Assembly: GCA_023511915.1 (NCBI GenBank)
Contig: JAIMAN010000021.1
Coordinates: 1 to 38,399 of the forward strand
DNA from: Armatimonadota bacterium
Lineage (GTDB): Bacteria; Armatimonadota; Fimbriimonadia; Fimbriimonadales; GBS-DC
DNA: 38,399 nucleotides
Direction: 5' to 3'
Part shown: positions 32,531 to 38,399 of the stretch, piece after piece
Position numbering within the stretch: position 1 is the stretch's first letter
Layout: each line of letters opens with the position of its first letter
Position numbers and translations under genes: made by a program
The notes under the pieces: model-generated
What the model saw: the letters and a program-made list of their open reading frames with translations, nothing else
Databases searched by the model: none
Told to the model about the DNA's origin: nothing

Positions 32531-33190
32531 ATGCGGAACAGAATCGTTTGGCTAATTGTAGGCGTAGCGTCTTCGATGGGCGCGTTGATAGCGTTCCAAC
32601 GCGCACAGGTCTTCATCAACGGCAAGGAGACCAAAGAGGTGCTGGTCTCCAACAACAAGGTCTATGTCTCGGTCGCCGCGTTGCGCGAGGCGGGCGCGGT
32701 GGTGTCGCAATCGGGCAATCGGCTCGATATCCAGTTCGAGCCGCTGCGCGGGCGACTGCAAGGCGATATGATTGAGGGGCGCATCGGCGAGTGGCTCAGC
32801 AACGGCACTTGGCGCGTGCGCGTCTCCAAAGTGGAGCCTGCCCAGAACCCCTTCGGGCGCGGGCAGGGCTTCACGGCGACGGTGGAGTTCCGAAACCTGA
32901 CCCCGAACACGATTTCGCTGTTCGGGAGCGGGCTGGACAAGGTGCTGTTGCTCGATGACGCGGGCAACCAGCTCAGTTACGCCGATAGCAGCTTCCAGCA
33001 GAAGTACCGCTCGATGGTGCGGGCGGACGGCTTCACGGCGGAGCTGAAGTTTGGCGACCCGAACAACCAGCTCTCAGAGGTGGGGCAGCCCGACAAGCTG
33101 CTGGTTCAGTTCCGCTCGCGGGGCGGCAAGCCTGCGCTTCGGGGCTTCCGCATCTTTCTCAAGGAGCCCACGGTGCAGGAGGGGCAATAA
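32531..33190 (+). CDS. Exported or membrane-anchored protein with stalk-like domain
   Basis: A 219-residue protein with one N-terminal hydrophobic segment (IVWLIVGVASSMGALIAF), either a signal peptide or an anchor. Residues about 25-75 (INGKETKEVLVSNNKVYVSV, then ALREAGAVVSQSGNRLDIQF) resemble the copper-amine-oxidase N-terminal / stalk domain found on envelope proteins. The C-terminal half is predicted beta-sandwich (FTATVEFRNLTPNTISLFGS). The function is unknown. GGGAGG lies 7 nt before the ATG. The stop overlaps the next start as TAATG, so the two products are probably made together. Confidence 0.75.
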   Translation: MRNRIVWLIVGVASSMGALIAFQRAQVFINGKETKEVLVSNNKVYVSVAALREAGAVVSQSGNRLDIQFEPLRGRLQGDMIEGRIGEWLSNGTWRVRVSKVEPAQNPFGRGQGFTATVEFRNLTPNTISLFGSGLDKVLLLDDAGNQLSYADSSFQQKYRSMVRADGFTAELKFGDPNNQLSEVGQPDKLLVQFRSRGGKPALRGFRIFLKEPTVQEGQ

Positions 33191-34620
33191 TGGCGCAGCA
33201 GTTGCCCCGTCTGCCCGATGTGGGTCAGCGGCTGCCGCGCCTCGAGAGCCTGTTCTCGCCCGACGCCGAGCCGCTGACCACCTCGATGGCGGACGCGCCG
33301 ATGCCGTTGCGCTGTCTGGACGCCTTTCAGCCGACGCGCTTTCGGTTTCTGCATTCGCGCGAGCGGCAGCCTAACGGCGCGTGGCGGCTTGAGACAGGGC
33401 TGTACGAAGTTACGCTCCACTCGTTCTGCGGCAGGTTCGCCACCTATGCGCCCCACAAGGCATTGGGCTACCTGCCTGCGCCGTACAAAGGGCGCGTGGC
33501 GGGTGTCTTCCAGAAGCTGATGCAGCGGTACGCCGACCGCGCCGACCTTGAGCAGAGCGATGTACAGATGCTCGTGTGGGGGCTGCTCTCGCGCGTGAAG
33601 CCGTCCGCGCTCAAGGGGCGCGCCCGCGCCGCCGCTGAGAAACTGCTCACCGCCGCCGAAATCCGCGAACTGGACGGGCACGGCGTCGACGCGCTGCGCG
33701 ATGAGGTCATGCGCCGACTGCTGCCCCAAGTGCGCAACGCGTTGCGCCCGCTGCTGGACCTCGAAAACCGCGTGCGACGCTTCCTCACCGAAGGCGCGCG
33801 CAGCTACCAAGAACTGGAGCAACTGGTGATGCGCCCGTTCGACCCGAAGGACAAGATTCTGGTGGAGCCGCGCCACTGGTACTGGGACCCGAAGGGGCGG
33901 CACTTCCTGCGGTTCGAACCGAACGGCTTCGCACGCACCCGAGTCCTACTGTGGGTTCCCCGTCCGATTGAGGCGCGCTACGACGCGCGCGGGCGCATCG
34001 AGTCGCTCGAATCGGCAGGGCAGTGGCGCATAAGCGTGCAGTACGACGACACGGTCGAACCGTGGCGCTGTCCACGCGAGCCGCGCTGGTTAGCGTATCG
34101 CTTCACAGCTGTCCGCTTCGAGCGACCTGATTTGAGCAAGGAGCATACTGCGGAGGTGAACGGCTGGCTGTTCGCGACCGAGAAACGCGCCTCGAGCGCG
34201 GGAGGCGTGCGCGTGGCGTCTCGCGCGGCAGTCTCGCCGTTCCAGCGTGAGCCAAGTTGGATCGGACGCTGGATCGACCGCGTGGACGAGGCGAACCAGA
34301 CGCGACGCGAAATCGATTCGTATCGGGAACGGGCGGAGTGGGCTGGGCGTGTCTGGCAAAGACAACCCTCCACCGACTCGTTATTCGATCGGGAGCATTA
34401 TGTGCATGGCGTGCGCGACGCCATTCGCGGCACATCTGCCGAGCGCATCGAATGGATCGCTGAGACCCATGCCAACGCGGCGGAGGCTGCAGCGCACGCG
34501 ATTAATGTGTTGGACACACTACCGACGGAATCTTACGCAGAGTACGACCCGTCGGCGTATGTGGCGACGCCAGGCTCGAGCGGTGGACAGCGACTGTTGC
34601 TGAGCGGGCGGGTATCGTAG
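33190..34620 (+). CDS. Protein of unknown function coupled to the stalk-domain gene
   Basis: A 476-residue hydrophilic protein with no signal peptide or membrane segment. A conspicuous stretch near 90-135 (HKALGYLPAPYKGRVAGVFQ ... EQSDVQMLVWGLLSRVKPS) recalls uncharacterised proteins that start with a similar KG-repeat helix. A predicted beta-rich domain follows near 225-330 (HWYWDPKGRHFLRF, RTRVLLWVPRPIEAR), and the last 130 residues are helical and charged. No catalytic motif was recognised. The ATG overlaps the previous TAA as TAATG. It lacks an export signal although its partner has one, so it may act on the cytoplasmic side. Confidence 0.65.
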   Translation: MAQQLPRLPDVGQRLPRLESLFSPDAEPLTTSMADAPMPLRCLDAFQPTRFRFLHSRERQPNGAWRLETGLYEVTLHSFCGRFATYAPHKALGYLPAPYKGRVAGVFQKLMQRYADRADLEQSDVQMLVWGLLSRVKPSALKGRARAAAEKLLTAAEIRELDGHGVDALRDEVMRRLLPQVRNALRPLLDLENRVRRFLTEGARSYQELEQLVMRPFDPKDKILVEPRHWYWDPKGRHFLRFEPNGFARTRVLLWVPRPIEARYDARGRIESLESAGQWRISVQYDDTVEPWRCPREPRWLAYRFTAVRFERPDLSKEHTAEVNGWLFATEKRASSAGGVRVASRAAVSPFQREPSWIGRWIDRVDEANQTRREIDSYRERAEWAGRVWQRQPSTDSLFDREHYVHGVRDAIRGTSAERIEWIAETHANAAEAAAHAINVLDTLPTESYAEYDPSAYVATPGSSGGQRLLLSGRVS

Positions 34621-34640
34621 GGGCGCACGGCGGTGCGCCC
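34621..34640. terminator. Short perfect hairpin at the end of the exported cluster
   Basis: GGGCGCAC/GTGCGCCC, an 8-bp stem with a 4-nt loop, directly after the stop at 34618-34620 and before a convergent gene. There is no T-run. Confidence 0.5.
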
Positions 34641-34674
34641 TGCTCGCTTACCGCGCGCCCTGTTCGCTTACCGT
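34635..34674. repeat. 20-bp tandem duplication
   Basis: Two adjacent 20-bp units (34635-34654 and 34655-34674) with one C/T difference, plus a partial third unit. The second unit contains the stop codon of the 2-hydroxyacid dehydrogenase gene, so the duplication touches the end of that gene. Confidence 0.6.
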
Positions 34675-35633
34675 GTGCCTTGCACGACCACATCGGCGAG
34701 CGGTCTGCCCTCCAGAAAGCGCAGCACATTCTGGATGACGCCCTGCGCGATGCGCTGCTGCGCCTCCTGCGTGACGCCCGCGCCGTGCGGCGTGAGAATG
34801 ACATTCGGCAGGCGCAGCAGCGGGTGGTCGGGCGGGGGCGGCTCCTGCGCGAACACATCGATTGCCGCGCCGCCCAAATGCCCCTGCAACGCCTCCACCA
34901 GCGCGCCCTCGTCGACCAGCTCCGCCCGCGCGGTGTTAATCAGGAACGCGCCCCGCTTCATCGCCAGCAGCCGCTCGCGCCCGAACAGCCCGCGCGTCTG
35001 TGGGGTGAGCGGCATATGCAGCGTGAGGATGTCGCATTCGGGCAGCAGCGCGTCCAGCTCCAGATAGGTGACCCCCAGCGACTCCTCCTGCTCTGGGGGT
35101 AGCGGCTGGATGTCGTAGTAGAAGGTGGTCACGCCGAAGGGCAGCATGCGCGCCGCCACTTCGCGCCCGATGCGCCCCATGCCCACAATCCCCAGCGTCT
35201 TGCCCTGAATGTCCCGCGCGTGCGCAATCCACTGCGGCAGCGACCACTGCCCCTGCGCCAGCTGGTTGTGCGCGGGGATTAAGCCCTTGATAAGCGCAAG
35301 CGCAACCATCACGACATGCTCGGCGACGCTGACCGTGTTCGCGCCCGTGACGGCGGCGACCGTGACGCCCAACTCGCGCGCGGCGTCCAAGTCCACATGG
35401 TCAACGCCGACGCCCGCGACCTGAATGAAGCGCAGGCGCGGCGCAGCCTGCAACATCGCGCGGGTGAGCGGGGTGAACGCGGTGGAAATCAGCACCTCCG
35501 CGTCGGGCAAGTGCGGCTCCAGCTCGGCGGCGTTCGTCGCCAGCTCCACCGTGTGCCCCGAAAAGAGCGCACGCACCATCGCGACCTGCGCCTGTACCTG
35601 TTCCGAAGGGGGTAAGATTGCGATAACCTTCAT
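34668..35633 (-). CDS. D-isomer-specific 2-hydroxyacid dehydrogenase
   Basis: A 321-residue NAD(P)-dependent dehydrogenase. The nucleotide-binding block is GKTLGIVGMGRIGREVAARM (about 140-160), followed by LPECDILTLHMPLTPQTRGL, FLINTARAELVDEGALVEAL with the catalytic arginine, DVFAQEPPP with the glutamate and ILTPHGAG with the histidine. The family includes phosphoglycerate, glyoxylate and hydroxypyruvate reductases; the substrate here is not clear. The C-terminus lacks an ACT domain, so it is not a long-form SerA. The ATG at 35633 has GGAGG 8 nt upstream. It lies 32 nt after the PIN-like gene on the same strand. Confidence 0.92.
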   Translation of the reverse strand: MKVIAILPPSEQVQAQVAMVRALFSGHTVELATNAAELEPHLPDAEVLISTAFTPLTRAMLQAAPRLRFIQVAGVGVDHVDLDAARELGVTVAAVTGANTVSVAEHVVMVALALIKGLIPAHNQLAQGQWSLPQWIAHARDIQGKTLGIVGMGRIGREVAARMLPFGVTTFYYDIQPLPPEQEESLGVTYLELDALLPECDILTLHMPLTPQTRGLFGRERLLAMKRGAFLINTARAELVDEGALVEALQGHLGGAAIDVFAQEPPPPDHPLLRLPNVILTPHGAGVTQEAQQRIAQGVIQNVLRFLEGRPLADVVVQGTR

Positions 35634-35665
35634 CGGTAGTCCTCCAGCGCAGTGTTCGGCGCGTG

Positions 35666-36748
35666 CTACGGGTTTCCTACCGCCTGCAGGATGCGCATCG
35701 TGCGCTGCAGGGCTTGCTCCAGCGGCGCGTTGCTTGGCTCCACCGTGATTTTGAGCCGCTCGTCGTCCCAGTCGGACGCGCCCTTGCCCTGCCACACGCC
35801 GTAGACTCGCACAATCACCCCGTCGACACGGCGCAGGTCTAACCGCCCATAGACCACCGCCAGATGATACAGCAGCCAGCTGACCGCCTCCCAGTCAGCT
35901 TTGTACGCTTCGTCTATCTCCAATCGGTAGCGCACCAGCTGCGGAATCAAGTTGGGACGACCCCCACAGCGCAGGATGAATTCGTTGTCGGAACTCAGCA
36001 CGACGACCTTGCGCCCCGCAGTGGCGGCGAATTGCGCATAAGACCGAATAATCGGTCCGTCTGGGTCGGACTTTCGCCCTGCTTTGACGACGTCATAGGC
36101 GCTTGATTGGAGTATTTTGTCCCACTCACGGCGCGCAAGTAGGCGCAGGCGGTCTTCGAGGCGATTTTGATTGCCGAAAAGCTGCCTGACACCGAGCGAT
36201 GGGAACGCGGAGTTAAACGCCTCCAAGAATTTGGAGAGTATTTTGCCTTTGCACAGGTCTAACTCGTCGTAGACGGCTCGTGAGAGCAGCATGTTCGGCT
36301 CGGGGCGACCGCGTTGGGCGGGCTTGAGGTACAGCGAGTAGAGGCGGTTGCGCAGGGCGTTGTTGTCGAACGCGAAGTAGTAGATGTCGCCCCCGCGCGC
36401 GGGGTTCGACGCGCGCGCCTGCTCCAGAGCCCGCTCCAGCTCGCCCAGATTCTCAGGGGATACAATCCCCGCTACGCGGAACGCCTCGCACAGGCGGTTA
36501 TGGTCGGGTACCTCCGCCATCACCTTTACCGCCGTGTCGTTAGGCAGAGCAGCCTGCACCTGCTCTTTAACCTGCTTGTATCGTGCGTGGTATGTCGTAG
36601 AGTCAATAATCCCCTCGATGTGCGCCGTCGCTTGGGCAAGGTCTACCGTGAACAGCGTTGCGTGCTGCAGTAGGGGCGCATCGACCTGCACGCGGTCGCC
36701 CAGCAGGTTCAGCAGCGCCATCATGTAGCGTTGCGGGACGAGTACCAT
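35666..36748 (-). CDS. PIN-like putative nuclease, partner of the CARF protein
   Basis: A 360-residue protein. Residues about 120-280 show a PIN-like order of acidic residues: D128-N129 at the end of a strand in IYYFAFDNNALRNRLY, E162 in LLSRAVYDELDL, D228/D230 in KSDPDGPIIRSYAQFAA, and D254 in KVVVLSSDNEFILRC. PIN domains cut single-stranded or structured RNA using metal ions. The N-terminal 115 residues are helical without a known motif, and the last 80 (VDGVIVRVYGVWQGKGA) are predicted beta. It starts 3 nt after the CARF gene stop. The PIN call is by pattern only; it could be another Rossmann-like enzyme. Confidence 0.55.
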   Translation of the reverse strand: MVLVPQRYMMALLNLLGDRVQVDAPLLQHATLFTVDLAQATAHIEGIIDSTTYHARYKQVKEQVQAALPNDTAVKVMAEVPDHNRLCEAFRVAGIVSPENLGELERALEQARASNPARGGDIYYFAFDNNALRNRLYSLYLKPAQRGRPEPNMLLSRAVYDELDLCKGKILSKFLEAFNSAFPSLGVRQLFGNQNRLEDRLRLLARREWDKILQSSAYDVVKAGRKSDPDGPIIRSYAQFAATAGRKVVVLSSDNEFILRCGGRPNLIPQLVRYRLEIDEAYKADWEAVSWLLYHLAVVYGRLDLRRVDGVIVRVYGVWQGKGASDWDDERLKITVEPSNAPLEQALQRTMRILQAVGNP

Positions 36749-36751
36749 CGC

Positions 36752-37249
36752 TCACACAATCTCCAGAAGGTTGTAGAGTCGTTGCTGCCAGCGCGGGATA
36801 AGCGGGTGGGGCACATGCTCGTAGCGTCGCTCGTACAAGTGGTTGTAGTAGAGGCGCTCCAAGTTGAGGTCGGCTCGCCGACCCAGCGCCAACCCAAACG
36901 CGGACATGTATTTCCTGCCTGCCGTGATGTCCAGCACGACTTGCTGGCACTGGCGTCGCGCATCAAGCAGCGCTCGGTTGAGCGTCTGACGGAACCCAGC
37001 GAGGTCATCCTCGTCGATACGGCGCGTTTCGATGACGGGGTTCGGCACACCGAATTCGGGCAGGATGGCGCGCAGGTAGCGCGTGACCTCCTCGAGGCTG
37101 CGCTGCACCTGCGGTTGCTCCAGCGACCCCAGCAGGTAGATGTGCGTGGGCACGACGCCCTGCTCGCACGCCTGCCACAGCGTGTTCACAACCGCCATCG
37201 GGCTCCAGCCGACGACGGTGACCCACGCGCGTTTCGTTTCGGTCGGCAT
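36752..37249 (-). CDS. CARF-domain (CRISPR-associated Rossmann fold) protein, stand-alone
   Basis: A 165-residue single-domain protein. The first strand and turn are AWVTVVGWSPMAVVNTLWQA (8-27), followed by THIYLLGS (35-42). The CARF/Csm6-type core is VVLDITAGRKYMSAFGLALG (104-123), with D107-x-T-x-G-R-K-x-M-S116 in the ligand-binding position. CARF domains bind cyclic oligoadenylates made by type III CRISPR complexes, or related signals. No HEPN or helix-turn-helix is attached; the effector is probably the next gene. The ATG at 37249 lies 4 nt after the R2lox stop. A GTG at 37267 would overlap that gene. Confidence 0.65.
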   Translation of the reverse strand: MPTETKRAWVTVVGWSPMAVVNTLWQACEQGVVPTHIYLLGSLEQPQVQRSLEEVTRYLRAILPEFGVPNPVIETRRIDEDDLAGFRQTLNRALLDARRQCQQVVLDITAGRKYMSAFGLALGRRADLNLERLYYNHLYERRYEHVPHPLIPRWQQRLYNLLEIV

Positions 37250-37253
37250 ACCC

Positions 37254-38192
37254 CTACCCTGCCACAATCGCGCGGGTCAGTTCGGCAGCCTCCGCTTCGG
37301 CTTCCTCGGTCTCGCGGTAGAGTTGCTCCAGCGTCAGGCTCCGCGCCCGCGCCAGCCGATTATCCCGCCGCATGAACTGGTTCATCGCGTAGCCCAGAAA
37401 CTCCTCCTTGTCCAGCCCGAAGGGCATGTTCGGCTCATACGGCTCGAACACCTCCTGCACCACGCCCAGCGCGTAGGGCAGCAGGTCGTTCATGCGCTCC
37501 TGAATGGCGTTCCAGACGGGGTCGCCATGCTCGGCAATCAGGCGCGAAAGCAGGTACACCCCGAAGGCGATGTGGCGCGACTCGTCCTGCATCATCTTGC
37601 CGATGCCCTGCACCAAGCCAGGCATCCGTTGCTGCCGCTTGTACGCCTGAAAGAAGCCGTAGTAGCCCGTCTCCGCCAGCACGCCTTCCACAATCATGTT
37701 GTAGGTCACGGACGCTTCCGCTTGGGCAATCGGCGAGTCGTCGTAGGTGAGGCGGTGCATCGCCTGCGGCAGCGCCTCGTAGAAAATCTTGCGGTAGGAC
37801 GGCGAATGGTAGCGCGAGAGGTCTTCCCCGCGCACGCCCGCGACCTCCGTCAGGAAGCGGTTCATAAACTCCACATGCTTGGCTTCCTCGAACAGGAACG
37901 AGGTCAGGAACATCTCCTCTTCGAGGCGTCCCTCGCGGGCGATGACCTGAATCAGGGGCAGCAAATCCAGCGTCACGCTCTCCTCGCCTGCCTGGAACAG
38001 CGCAATCAGGCGCAGGGTGGCGTCTTTCTGCTCGTCGGTGAAGGTCTGCCAGTCGGCGCGGTCTTGCGTGAGATCAATCGCGGCGGGGTCCCAGACGCCT
38101 AACTTTTTGGCTTTCTGGAACATCTTCAGCGCGGGGTGTTCGCGGTTCAGCCCCCGCGGGCTCGTCGTGAGGAACTCCGTATGCGTCATCAT
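37254..38192 (-). CDS. R2-like ligand-binding oxidase (R2lox)
   Basis: A 312-residue ferritin-like di-metal protein. Ligands are E70 (AGEESV), E103 and H106 (EEAKH), E168 (VEG), E204 and H207 (DESRHIAFG). The Val-Tyr pair that forms the ether crosslink in R2lox is present as V73 and Y164 (SVTYN), which separates it from ribonucleotide reductase R2. R2lox proteins carry a mixed Mn/Fe site and a bound fatty-acid-like ligand; their reaction is unknown. The start (38192 or 38189) has GAGGTGG about 7 nt upstream. It lies between an oxidoreductase gene and the CARF gene on the same strand. Confidence 0.9.
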   Translation of the reverse strand: MMTHTEFLTTSPRGLNREHPALKMFQKAKKLGVWDPAAIDLTQDRADWQTFTDEQKDATLRLIALFQAGEESVTLDLLPLIQVIAREGRLEEEMFLTSFLFEEAKHVEFMNRFLTEVAGVRGEDLSRYHSPSYRKIFYEALPQAMHRLTYDDSPIAQAEASVTYNMIVEGVLAETGYYGFFQAYKRQQRMPGLVQGIGKMMQDESRHIAFGVYLLSRLIAEHGDPVWNAIQERMNDLLPYALGVVQEVFEPYEPNMPFGLDKEEFLGYAMNQFMRRDNRLARARSLTLEQLYRETEEAEAEAAELTRAIVAG

Positions 38193-38231
38193 CGTTTGCC
38201 ACCTCGTCAGTCAAAAATCATACCCAACGCC

Positions 38232-38399
38232 TCATCGAATCAGGTTTGGGTCGGTGACGCGCTGTTCGCGGATGCGGGTTTTGGGCTTAGAGTGCGCCTT
38301 GAGTTCAGTCAGTAGCGCGTCGTAGGCGGCGCGGTCAACGGGAATCGACACGGGCTGGTTGCGCGTGCTGGAGAGAATCAGCGCGTTGATGACCTCGAC
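38232..38399 (-). CDS. Gfo/Idh/MocA-family oxidoreductase (C-terminal end only)
   Basis: Only the last 55 residues are in the window; the rest lies beyond the right edge. They include VINALILSSTRNQPVSIPVD and KPKTRIREQRVTDPNLIR. VxNAxxLSS with a following (V/I)xLPxD is the usual end of Gfo/Idh/MocA dehydrogenases, which oxidise or reduce sugars and inositols with NAD(P). It is followed 39 nt later by the R2lox gene. The call rests on a short piece. Confidence 0.6.
   Translation of the reverse strand, partial: VEVINALILSSTRNQPVSIPVDRAAYDALLTELKAHSKPKTRIREQRVTDPNLIR

Noticed and set aside
37254-38192. Considered as ribonucleotide reductase small subunit
   Set aside because: The Val73-Tyr164 pair and close match to the R2lox pattern, plus no NrdA gene nearby, favour R2lox.
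35000-38399. Search for CRISPR repeats near the CARF gene
   Set aside because: No regularly spaced direct repeats were seen; genes are packed with gaps of 3-39 nt.

Overview
The window is a GC-rich (roughly 60-65 %) chromosomal segment of a diderm, probably thermophilic, bacterium. The best guess is Armatimonadota, near Fimbriimonadales. This is an inference from three things: a UBact-type Pup/proteasome operon (UBact is known from a few Gram-negative phyla including Armatimonadetes), an LptB ATPase implying an outer membrane, and a PEP-CTERM protein. No rRNA, tRNA or CRISPR array was recognised. Gene density is high, and many genes are joined by ATGA, TGATG or TAATG overlaps.

Layout. 1-3541: a cut-off FGGY pentulose kinase behind a MntA/HepT toxin-antitoxin pair, then a large secreted protein of unknown function. 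3593-8544: YjbQ, a PhoD-like phosphatase, a YprB-like exonuclease, and the PrkA kinase behind a roughly 300-nt structured leader. 8565-13901: an UPF0175 protein, a paralogue of the large secreted protein, an ABC-2 export permease, DprA, a small sigma-region-4-like protein, and remnants of two DNA methyltransferases. 13917-16525: a uroporphyrinogen-decarboxylase-family enzyme, a CCA-adding enzyme and a possible frameshifted small gene. 16590-19942: the dop-ubact-prcB-prcA operon. 20006-23827: a ZIP metal transporter, a hairpin element, and nrnA-truB-ribF. 23834-28669: a PEP-CTERM C-type lectin, LptB, and a 1088-residue SARP/AfsR-like STAND-TPR regulator followed by a SARP-style direct-repeat promoter. 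28705-34674: an exported/surface cluster (tail-fibre-like protein, trypsin-like protease, dockerin-like protein, a stalk-domain protein and a partner of unknown function). 34668-38399: a colinear minus-strand run of Gfo/Idh/MocA oxidoreductase, R2-like ligand-binding oxidase, a CARF-domain protein, a PIN-like putative nuclease and a 2-hydroxyacid dehydrogenase.

How the parts work together. UBact, Dop and the two proteasome subunits form a tagging-and-degradation module, but the ligase (PafA) and the unfoldase ATPase (Mpa/ARC) are not next to it. The CARF gene and the PIN-like gene lie 3 nt apart and look like a split, nucleotide-signal-controlled nuclease pair; this is the best candidate for an undescribed system. 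The SARP-like regulator probably controls the exported cluster: heptads in its downstream intergenic region lie one and three helical turns apart, and the last ends 8 bp before the -10 box, as at actinobacterial SARP promoters.

A recurring feature is a TATAAT/TACAAT-type -10 box only 6-10 nt before the start codon with no Shine-Dalgarno sequence. This predicts many leaderless or nearly leaderless mRNAs. Exported proteins and operon-internal genes more often carry a clear GGAGG.
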